Below are positions 28,857 to 39,550 of a DNA stretch of 64,000 bases, in pieces. The stretch spans positions 6,806,217-6,870,216 of the forward strand of contig OZ038323.1 of assembly GCA_964035795.1 (NCBI GenBank). Reading direction: 5' to 3'. Every line of letters starts with the position of its first letter. Within the stretch, counting starts at the first letter, position 1. Made by a program: the position numbers and the translations under genes. The notes below the pieces were generated by a model. The model had not been told where the DNA came from. It made no database searches and saw only the letters and a list, made by a program, of their open reading frames with translations. Source of the stretch: Pterobdella sp. o SKG-2022. Taxonomy: Eukaryota > Annelida > Clitellata > Hirudinida > Piscicolidae.

Positions 28857-31800
28857 TCAAAAGTTGGCGAGTTCCGAGAAGGTGCCATCCAAGTCCTCGC
28901 TGATGCCCTTGTATTTCTCCTTCTCCGCCAACAACTCGTCTGCGTTTTGTATTTATTCCTTGTTATGGTTTTGTTTATTTTTTCAATATTTTTTAATTTT
29001 GATTTTATTTTCTTTTTATTATTTATTATCTTTTTTTTGATTGCTCATTTTTTTTGTAATAAATGTTTGGCATTTCTTGAAGCATCCGGAAATATTAACA
29101 TTGGAACATTGATATACAAGCATAACTACATTCCATCTATCATTGACACCTGCATCGCAAAGAACATTTGTTGGGCATCAAGCGCAATAAAAGACCTATA
29201 TAAACAAACATTTATGCTCAATGGCACTTAAGTTCAGACATTTATAAGCCAAATAGAAGATTGAAAATTTGGCCCTATGCAATGCTTACCTTCAAGCCTA
29301 TCAATCTCTTTCTGCAGCTTCGAAACGGCTCTTTCTGCTTCTGAAGCTCTGTTTTCAGTCTTTTTGAATTATTTTGTAATTTTTTAGATATAAATACTAT
29401 TTAATTCAAAATAATTCAATAATACAACAGAAATAGTATTCAAATGCGTGTGCGTCCAGTTATATTTAATGGATTTTATGCTTGATATTATTTCAAGTTA
29501 CTCAGTTTTATTGTGATTTTACACAAAAGTTAAATTAGAGAATAGAGCACGCTATTAAAACACCATGAAAAACAGCGAAACAAAAGATGCTAAGGCACAA
29601 ACGTCTTTAAGACGGCTGTTCAGATCTCTGATTGTCTCTTCATAACTCTCTTCCCTTTGCAAGGCCTGCCAAATATTATCATTTAAAACATTAAAAAAAT
29701 TGAAAAACACTTGAATTCCTTTTTAGGCTTGCTTCCTTAAAGTTGCCAAAAACCTATCTTAAATGGTTGCATCTCTGTCTTCATTATAGTATAATTATGG
29801 TCTTGTTATCGCTTTATTGGGTGTATTGCAATATAGCTGGATATTTTTATGTTGTGGTGTGTGGTTTTCTACATCATCACCTCTTGTTCAGACTGCTCAA
29901 GGCCCTTCATGTTGTTGCCCACCTCCTTCAAATCCTCCTCCAACTCAGTGATTTTGCTGTTAATTTGTTTAAGGTTTTAATTTAAACTTTAAAATCCAAA
30001 ATGGAGTTGTTTAAATTTTTCTTCCAAGACCAGAGATATTTATTTCAGGTCTTAAATTTCGATGAAAGTTTCATAGCTTTTGGAAATTTTGCTTTTGTGT
30101 TGAATCGATGGATACTATTTATTTAATTATTTTTTAGCCTTCCATAATTAAACAAAAAGTAAACTTATAGTGGATTTAAGTGTTTCTTGTCTATTCTTAA
30201 AAAACAAATAATTTTTTTAGACGTTATTTAAAGTTTAATTTGAAAGCATTACAAGCCAAAGCATTGAGGTAAGTAGCTCAACATTGATATTTTATATGAA
30301 GTTTATGCCCAAAACGAGCTTGAAAAAGTTAAAAATACATTAGAACCTATTTCTTGTAAAATTCTTTGAAAAATAAAAAGTTCATTATAAAAATTCGAAA
30401 AATAATATAGAAAAAAATTGGTAAAAAAATAGTAAGTAATAATAGAGTAGTTACGATTCGGAAGCATCAAGACGACTCTCAAAGCTCTCCAAGGTCTGCT
30501 CTGCAATCGCCAACTTCCTCGAAGCCTTTCAAGTGATTCATTATATTTTAGAAAAATTTTAAGCGAAAATTCGTTTCAATTTTGCTCTGAGCGATGGTTA
30601 TATAATTTTTTTTAATTTAAAAACAATTTTATTTAATTATTTAAATAGAAATACTTGAAAATAAAAAAATTTAAAATATTGAAATTTTGCTTTTGATCAT
30701 TAACTGAATTTGAGCTAAGAAAGAAGCTTTGGAAATGGAAATCTAAAAATAGAAATTTGAAAAGAAATATAAAGATGATGAGTAATAAAAGGAAGATAAA
30801 AGTCACCAAACCTCATCAAGCCGACTTCCAGCATCCTCAGCAATGTATTTGGCTTCTTTCAGCTGCTCTTCCAGGAAAGAGATCCTTTCGTCGTTTGCCA
30901 AACTGTTGCTCTCTAACTCTTTCCTGTTTCTGTTAACCAATCACAATTGTTCCTTAACATGACTTTTATGGATGCTTTGTTATTAGGTGCTTTGAACTAA
31001 AGTACTATTGATGTATATTCACAAAGGGCTTTGAGATAAAGAAAGCTGATTGCTAAGAAGGTTTTATGGTTTGTGTGATGACAATTTAATGTTTTATTGC
31101 GGTCAAATGCCAGCAAAAGCTAAAGCTGACAAATTCGTCGAAAGAAATTTAATCAAACAGAACCTTTTTTCAATTTATGTTCCTAAAAGTCTGCGCTTAA
31201 AGATATGGAAATCAAATTGTAGTCTGTATTAAAATTAATAACCCAGTTCGAAGACAATTTCAAATCAATTGGGACTCGATAAAATTAACGATGAAATAAA
31301 AGCTTAAAATTTTAAAATTTTCAAAGTTTACTTTTCGCTGTCTTCTGCGTGTTGGGAGGCGTCTTCAAGCTTTTCTGAGGCAATCTGCAGTCTAGAGGCT
31401 GTTTGTTCGTAGTCAACCTCCAACAGCTGAATTCTTCTAGTTAGAGCTCCCACGTCTGACTCTGCCTGTAGAGTTTTGAAGTTTTATGAGAAATAATGAT
31501 AGTAGGACGAAGTAAATAACTTCAAAAAAGAGTAGTAAATGTATTAAAATACGATATATCAAGGCAAAAAATGTTCTAATACATAAGAAAGATGTGTTGG
31601 GGGGGTTGTTTTGAACGCAAAAAAAAACGATTGATATAAAAAAATTTTTCATCTAAAAACAAAACTTTTGAAAATGATAAATTTTCAACTAGAAGTATGT
31701 TTTGAAAGTTTACATTCAAATCGTACAATGTTATATTAGGGAGTCAAACCATGAAAAGGCTCACAATAAACAACTTAGAAGCCCACAAGAATATGTTTGT

Positions 31801-34790
31801 TCGAAAATGTTTTGTTAAAACTTTGAAAACATTAGGCATAATTTACATGAATATAATGATTGATTGTTATTTCGAAAGCTTCATGCAGGCCATATAAAGA
31901 CTCAGGCTAGTTTTAATTAGTTTTTGAAAATAAATGCACTCAGAATAAAATTTACAGTGTATTTAAACAAATTTAATGAACATTTAAACAAAATTTGAAA
32001 AAAAAACAGTTTTTAACCGCTTGAAACATCAAAAATCTTAAAAACGTACATTTCCCAGTTGTTTTTCTGACGTCTCTAGCTTTGTAATGGCCTCGGCCAG
32101 TTGGGTCTGAGAGTCGTCAAGATCCCCTTCAAGTTGCTGGATCTGCCTTTGCAAGTTCTGAATTTCCTCGTCTTGCTGTCGTTTGTTCATAAAAAATGAA
32201 TTTAATAGGGGTTATTCAATATAAAATATTTCAGCAAAGCTTATTCGCAGTTTTACATGAACTAGATAATATTTTTATAGAATTTTTTATTCGAACTTTT
32301 TGAAAAATTGCAAAAAAAAGCCACGATACATATTTTGACATTGACATTATGATGTTCTTGACAGCAACATCGCTTTAAGCACAAATTACTGCAAATTATT
32401 CTTCAGTATTGGAGCCACATAAAAATGATTAATTTTGACTATTTAATAGCAAATAAGCATATCAGAGTGAAAAGATTACTAATATCTCAAAAAGAGTTTT
32501 GTTAATATTGTAAGTGTTTCACTAACAAACTTTTTACTAAAGAATGTGCTTTAATGCTTCATAGCCCTTAAAAAATTTAAACTTCACATGTAGTCTCGGT
32601 CCGTTTTCATCATGAACTCCGTTAGATAAATTATTTCCCATGAGCGCTTGACGAACGTTTCATTTGAAGATATTAATTATGAAAATTACAGCAATTTAAA
32701 ACTCCAAGTTTTGTTTATCTTTCTGTAAACTTGATTCCCTAAACGTTTACAAGCTGATGATAATAAGATTGAGAATTTTAACTGCATTTTTCACCTCTTT
32801 TCACCAAAGAAAAGGACTTTAAAAAGATATTTACACACAAAATTTTATTATTTGCAAAATAATTACCAAGCACTCTAACAGGACTATTTTTTAAGTATTT
32901 TTAACCTATCTTTGGTTAGTTTTTCAGTTTTTTTTTCAGTTTCTTCATCTTTTCAAATTTAATAATTTATGAGTTTCACTTAACAAAAATGTTCTTAACT
33001 TACAAAATAGAAAATTTTAAAGCAAATTTCAACTATGTAAAAATTTTTGAAAAAATTTTTCTCTCAAAGGTGTTTTTTGTCGCCTGCTTTGAGTGGAGAC
33101 CTGGACGTAATTCCTAACTGTAAATCAGATGTATATTTCTACAAGTGGCATTCAGGCACTCCACAAAAACCCCTTAAGGTTCAAATTAAATACATTTTTG
33201 AATATTAAAATTAATTTTTAAACAAAAATACAAAAATAAAACAAAATAGTTTAAAATTTCAAGCAAATTCAAATGATTTAAATTTTTTGAATTTAAAGGT
33301 TAGTTGATTTTATTTGTTATTCATGACTAAAGTTTAAGGTAAATTTAATGAACACATAAGATGATGAAGTATTGCAGATACCATGTTTCAGTTGTGTGCA
33401 CTATTGCAGAACTATCTATGCGTGCAACAATTTTTCCCTTTTTTGTTTTTTAAAAGTTTTTTGAACATTTTTGATCATCTGTTCCACGTTTCATTAAAAA
33501 AGTTTATTTTCGATCTTTTCATTGATTGATTTTGAAGTTTGAAAAAGATGCAGTTTCAATTTGATTAACAACTTCTAAAAGCAAATCCACATGGTTTCGA
33601 TTGGTGGAAAAATTATTACAACCAAAGCAAATGTAAAATGGAACCCAAATTTTTCTTTAGATAGCATGAGCTTATTTTGGTTAAAAATCTTTGTAGTTAC
33701 GATGAAGTATAATAGCCTAAATCAAATTGTAAGGTCAACAAACACAAAGTATTTATTTTAAAAAAGACACGAAGCTTTTCGTAAGACTAACTTAAATTAT
33801 CTTCGTAATTACATTTTTATGTTTTTCCTGTGTTATGAGATGAGAAAAAAACTCAATTATAAGCAGATAATTAAAATTTCATTCCCAAATCTTTCCTTTT
33901 ATTGAAGAAAAATATAATTGGAAATAGGTTTATAAAGATGAAGCGTAGGTTTATGACTGCTCGTGCTGTATCTTTTCGAAGCGCTTTGGAAATTTTCGTG
34001 AAAAATTTCAAAGCGTTTAATTAAAATTTTCAAGTTTTTAGTTAACCTCAAGTCAAAATTTAAAAGATATAGGAAAAAAATTTTTTAAATTAAAAATTAT
34101 TTCAAATTTTTGAACAAAACTGTAAAACTTTGGCATGAAGCAATTTTAGAGACAAAAATATTATCAAAAAATAGCAAATTTTCTTTAGAAGGCTTGAGTA
34201 AATGATTTGGATAACATTAAACAAGTCATTACAGCTCTCATTTCAACGGTAGTATATACACCTCCATGCATAAATTCTTTCGTACAAACAACTTTCCACA
34301 GAAACTTGTTTAACCTCTTATCAATAATCACAAAATAGAAAAAAAAATACATCAATAATGCAATTAATATAAACAAGAAAATAAACCGCAAAAAAAAACG
34401 AGAACTATCGGAAGATAAAACAGAGATGTAAACAAGAAACGCAGTTACGATGAAACTTGGTGAAGCAATGTAAAATTAAATACTGAAGCATCAACATAGT
34501 ATTTTGCCGGAAAGTATATCTTTTTGAATAAACAAGATGCAGGCATTGAACATTTTTGACCATACAATTTCGATCTTTTATGCATATGATTAAGTTTATT
34601 CATAAACATAAAAAATGTTAAAGTCAGATATTAAATAAGATGGCGCACACAACACACAAACCTTCTCATTGAGCTCTTTCTGTTCGGCCACTTTGCCTTC
34701 CAGCTGGCCAGCTCTAACAATGGCCTGGTCTTTCTCTGTCTTCATCACCTGCATCTTTTTCTTTATCGCATCCATCGTGTTGTTCGCCAT
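28857..34790 (-). CDS. TPM: tropomyosin, complete, nine exons, 289 residues
   Basis: Exons in order of transcription: 34790-34662, 32175-32050, 31465-31332, 30929-30812, 30525-30455, 29956-29881, 29665-29603, 29359-29290, 28939-28857. Coding lengths are 129, 126, 134, 118, 71, 76, 63, 70 and 83 nt. Apart from 15 extra bases at the start, these are the classical tropomyosin exon sizes and phases. The protein is a continuous heptad coiled coil. It starts [21 protein letters not shown], passes [14 protein letters not shown] and [12 protein letters not shown] segments, and ends [10 protein letters not shown]. It binds along actin filaments head to tail and controls myosin and other actin-binding proteins. 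The five residues before the usual MDAIKKK start are unusual, and both ATGs have good contexts. I saw only one version of each exon, so no alternative exons 1b, 2, 6 or 9 are claimed. Confidence 0.96.
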
Positions 34791-35887
34791 TTTGAAAAGA
34801 TTTTTTTTTCTCTGAACTATGAAGAAGTTTAGCGAAAGCTTTTAAGATGTATCTCTAAGGCAGAATATCCTAGGGAAAACAGGATTAAAAGTTGAAAAAT
34901 TATTTTTAAAATACTTAAATCTCTTCTTATAAAATTCAATTCAGAGTAAATAAAAATCCAAAAGTATTAACTTTCGAAACGATTTAAACGTTCAAAAATT
35001 TCAAAAATTCGCAACTACCTCAGACTATCAGAACAAAATCACTGAGCTTCTTCAAAGCCTGCTGTTGCTTGTTCCTTTTAAAGAATTGCATACTTTTATC
35101 AGGTAACTTATAATAGCTCATATAGGCGAATGCTCCAAGTATACTGCAGATCCGCTGTTAACTTATCTCATCTCAACTACTTTGAACAAAATAATAAGCA
35201 TTTGTTTATATGAGGAGAGAACCAGCAACATTTAATGATGATTTTTGAGGTTGTTTTAATTTTATTGTTTTGGTTCTTGTTTATATTTGTTTACCTTTAT
35301 GTATAAATTCAACAGGTTTTCTGGTTTTATTGAAGAAAAAAAACAGCATATAACATGAGTGTTTTCAGTATGAAAAGATTAAATTTTAATTAGTTTGCAA
35401 GCTTTCTGTTTGAAAATTCTTTCATTATTCATTTTTGTCGAACTTAAGACTTAACAAGTGTTGAGATTTTAATTACTCGAAGCTTTATAAACGCTTTTTA
35501 TGCCAACAAATCCAATCTCATTTCTTTCATATCTTTTCCCCGCTAAATTATTGTTTTTAATTTTTGAAAGAAAGTGGAAACTGGGATTTTTGTTTAAAAA
35601 AACTGAATAAACTGCATGCATAAAACGATCATTCGCTTCTAAAGCCACCAGCTCATTAATAAACGTGAACAATTCCGATTTTATTCGTCCATAAAACGAA
35701 TTAAAGCTTTTTTTGTGTTGATAAAGCGCGTTGAAAATAAACAATATTGAATTAAAAACTTCGTCTTAGTGAAAAGTGAAAAGACCTTCTTTCAAAACAC
35801 TGTAAACGAATGGGACGTTCAAGACATCACCCGGACAAAATTTAAGTCCCAAGCTTCAATATTTATTTGAGTCACCTAAAGTTTTTA
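34791..35887. other. tropomyosin upstream region
   Basis: About 1.1 kb between the tropomyosin start codon and the SINE. It should contain the tropomyosin promoter and 5' UTR. The open frame at 35469-35744 (-) has no recognisable features. Nothing else was seen. Confidence 0.45.
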
Positions 35888-36063
35888 ATGTAATGTAATG
35901 CGGTATTTATAAAGCGCTTTTCCTTATAGATCAAAGCGCTTGGTACAAATTTAATGTAGCGAAAACACACTGTGGAACAAGTGCTAATTGTCGGCCCACG
36001 CGGGATCGAACCCGGTAACTTTAGATAGTTAGTCTAATGCTCAACCATTGAGCTATAGGGGCC
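35888..36063 (-). mobile_element. tRNA-derived SINE, copy 2, with a foldable tRNA-like head
   Basis: On the minus strand the head (36063 down to 35993, 71 nt) reads GGCCCCTATAGCTCAATGG, then GAGCATTAGACTAACTATCTAA, then GGGTTCGATCCCG and GTGGGCC. It can form a nearly complete acceptor stem (one mismatch, one wobble), a five-pair anticodon stem with a seven-base loop, and a T-arm with a perfect B-box. The body follows: GCACTTGTTCCACAGTGTG, then AAGCGCTTTGATC and AAAGCGCTTTATAAATACC. The tail is short ATTAC repeats at 35888-35900. It shares head and body with the copy at 27930-28110, so it is a SINE and not just a tRNA gene. An RNA polymerase III internal promoter is implied by the boxes. Confidence 0.85.
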
Positions 36064-36259
36064 GAAAAGGTTTGGAAAAAATTATCTATCTTTCTAGGTC
36101 CAAATCTTTTCCTTCTTTTCTTCCTCCCATTATGATCTCTAACCTTACTATCTATCCCTCTTCCACTATTCGCTATCTTGGTTTTCTCCTTGGTTCTTTC
36201 TTTTTTTTAATCCTCAAATTCTCTCTGTTGCTTGTTTTTGCTTTTTTCACCAACGTCAG
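36064..36259 (+). mobile_element. possible scrap of a LINE reverse transcriptase C-terminal region
   Basis: The frame from 36048 reads IMISNLTIYPSSTIRYLGF. The PSSTIRYLG stretch resembles the RT thumb segment that precedes LDSxL in CR1/L2-like elements. The scrap runs straight into the ATT microsatellite, as LINE ends do elsewhere in this window. The fragment is short, so the call is tentative. Confidence 0.4.
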
Positions 36260-36535
<276 letters not shown>

Positions 36536-39500
36536 GCAGCCAAACCCATTAGAGAGCTGCAGGGCTGAAGACCCATCCTCACCCAGAAACACTCATAAAA
36601 ATCCTAGATTTCTCTCACACAATTCTGTTTTTCTGGGAACATGGAATGTGAGAACACTTTGGGAGACAGAAAAATGTGCACAAGCAGTGAGGGAAATGCA
36701 GAGATACAACCTTACACTCATGGGCATGTGCGAAGTACGTTGGACTGGTCATGGAGAGACGAAATTGCAAACAGGGGAGAAGTTGCTCTATTCAGGAAAA
36801 AACAAAGAACACCATGAAGCTGGTGTAGGAATCCTTTTGTCCAAAAAGCGGCTAACAGTTTGCTGGAATGGAATCCTGTGTCAGACCGCATCATCACAGC
36901 AGGCTTCGAGTCACGCTCCAAGAAAGTGTCTATTATTATGTGTTATGCGCCCACCAACACATCAGAAGAAGAAGATAAGAACAGCTTCTATGCTCAACTC
37001 CAATCAGTTCTAGATAAGATTCCGAACCGAGACATGCTCATTCTAATGGGGGACATGAATGCAAAGGTTGGAGCAGACAACACTGATAGAGAGCGCGAGA
37101 TGGGAAGACACGGACTTGGAGAAATGAACGAAAATGGGGAGATGTTAGTTGACTTCTGCTCCACCAATAGTCTTGTTATTCGAGGTACAATCTTTTCGCA
37201 CCGAAAATACCACAAAGCCACTTGGGTTTCTCTTGACAAGCTGACAGAAAATCAAATTGACTACGTCATGGTGAGACAACGCTACAGAAGCTCACTGCAA
37301 GATGTTAGCGTGAGACGCGGCGCCGACATTGGGTCAAACTAGCACCTCGTCATCACAAAGATCAAGATGCGGCTGTCCACAAGAAAGAATCTGCCGAAAC
37401 CAAGAAAAAAGTTCAAAGTCGGGAAACTGAAACAAAAAGACAAAAAGCAAATGTTTCAGCTTTTTCTTCACAACCGTTTCGAAGTGCTACAGTCAAACGA
37501 AGCAGAAACAGTTGAGCAGAGATGGTCAACATTCAAAGAAGCAGTTGCGAGAGCATGTGAAGACGTCTTGGGACGAGCACATTTCAGAAGGAAACCGTGG
37601 ATCAGTGACGAATCATGGAAGGAGGTGGAGATGAGAAGGCTGACCAAGCAAGAGATAAACCAGGCAAAGACTCGCCAACAGAAACAGCAAGCATCTGACA
37701 GACATTCCGCCCTCTCAAAAAAATTCGAAAAAGAGCTATGAGAAGACAAACGAATGTACCTCAAGATTTTCGCTGATGAAGCAGAGGAGGTGGCTAGCAA
37801 GGGCGATCTCAAGACTTTGTATGCCACCACCAGAATCCTCAGTGGACGACACTGTAATCCAAACAGGCCTGTGAGAAACAAAGAAGGGAGACTGCTTACA
37901 ATTGTGGAATACCAACTAGCAAGGTGGAAGGAACATTTTCAAGAAGTTCTAAATTGACCTTCATTAGAGCAAAGACCTCAACAGATTCCGGGCGATCCAC
38001 TTGACATCAACATTGGAGAGATCACCAAAGAAGAAATTCACAAAGCCCTCAGTAGTTTGAAAAACGGAAAAGCCGCTGGCACAGACAACACCCCAGCGGA
38101 GGCGTTGAAAGAAGGAGGAACGGGCATCATTAACCAACTGCATCAATTGCTCAATCTGATATGAGCAACAGAGAAGATACCAACAGAGTGGAGCAAAGGA
38201 CTATTAGTGAAACTTCCCAAATACGGTGACCTTTCTCTGTGCGGCAAATGGCGAGGAATTTAACTGCTGTCCATCCCCAGCAAAGTCTTATCAAAAATCA
38301 TCTTGGAGTGAATGAAAGATGCCATTGACAATGTGCTGAGAGATGAACAAGCTGGCTTCAGAAAGGAACGTGCTTGTGCCGACCAGATTGCGAACCTCAG
38401 AATCATAGTGGAACAATCTATCGAATGGCAGTCACCCCTCCACACGTGCTTCATTGATTTTGAGAAGACGTTTGATAGTGTTGCTAGAGATCAATCTGGA
38501 ACATACTTCTCCATTCAGGTGTCCCAATAAAGTTTCTCGACATCATCAAAGCACTTTATGAGGGGTTTTCATGCCAAGTCATCCATGTCGGAAAACTCTC
38601 TGAAAGCTTTGAAATTTCTTCCGGAGTTAGTCAGGGTTGCCTATTGTCTCCACTTTTGTTTCTTGTAGTGCTAGACTGGGTGACAAAGAAGGCTTACGGA
38701 AGTTCCGGAAAAGGCATCCAGTGGACTCTCACGTCGAAGCTAGAAGACCTTGCGTTCGCTGACGACTTGGCTCTATTGTCGCACCGTCTGCAAGACATGC
38801 AAGAAAAAGTGATAAATCTTGAAACTACAGCACAAAAGGTTGGTCTTAAAATTAGCCATGGAAAGACCAAGTTACTGCGCATTAATAACCAACAGGAGCG
38901 CCCAGTTACCGTCTCCGGGAAAGCAGTAACAGACATCGACGACTTCGTGTATCTAGGTAGCAAGATCAGCCAAACGGGAGGTTCAGACAAAGACATCAAG
39001 GCTAGGATGAAGAAAGCTCGACAAGCATTTGCCGTGTTAAGACCCGTGTGGAGAGCGAACAGCATCTCCACCAAAACTAAACTCAGAATCTTCAACTCCA
39101 ACGTGAAGTTTGTGCTTTTTTATGGGTCAGAAACTTGGAGAACAATCAACACCAACATGACAAAGATGCAAACTTTTGTCAATGGGTGCTTTCGACAGAT
39201 CCTCCGTTTGAGATGATTCGACAAAGTGCCGAACGCCGAGCTATGAACATCCACAAATCAACAACCAATGAATGTCCAAGTCAAACAGCGAAAATGGCGA
39301 TGGATCGGTCACACCCTACGAAAAGAGCCTGGAAATATTACCAGACAGGTTCTTGAATGGAACCTGCAAGGGAAGAGAAGGAGGGGACGTCCAAGGCAGA
39401 CCTGGAGAAGTCTAAACTGTGAGCTGCGGAACTCTGGCTTAACATGAAAAGAGGCCAAAACCAGCGCCAAAGACAGAGGGAGATGTAAAAAAGTTGTTGA

Positions 39501-39550
39501 GGCCTTAAGCTCCCTTAGGAGTCTAAAGGAATAATAATAATAATAAAAAA
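36536..39550 (+). mobile_element. near full-length but broken non-LTR retrotransposon (APE endonuclease plus reverse transcriptase)
   Basis: The endonuclease starts near 36630 (LGTWNVRTLWETEK, MGMCEVRWTGHGETKLQTGE). It shifts frame near 36880-36900, then continues with MCYAPTNTSEEE, LILMGDMNAKVGADN and KATWVSLDKLTENQIDYVM to about 37340. The RT follows: KNGKAAGTDNTPAEAL (about 38066), PTEWSKGLLVKLPK, LRDEQAGFRKERACADQIA (about 38335), FDFEKTFDS-like motif, VSQGCLLSPLLF, and the FADD catalytic box (LAFADDLALLSH) near 38755. The C-terminal part has FVYLGSKISQTGGSD and ends near 39216. Stops or shifts lie at about 37340, 37740, 37956, 38163, 38263, 38309 and 38530, so it is dead. The element ends in a short ATA/ATAATA run at 39531-39550. 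Relatives are often labelled endonuclease-reverse transcriptase or craniofacial development protein 2-like. I do not assign the clade. Confidence 0.92.

Noticed and set aside
35469..35744. 91-residue minus-strand frame upstream of tropomyosin
   Set aside because: No domain, splice context or composition that would separate it from chance.
35993..36063. A functional tRNA gene
   Set aside because: The head folds like a tRNA, but it is followed by a body shared with a second copy at 27930, which fits a SINE. The acceptor stem also has a mismatch.
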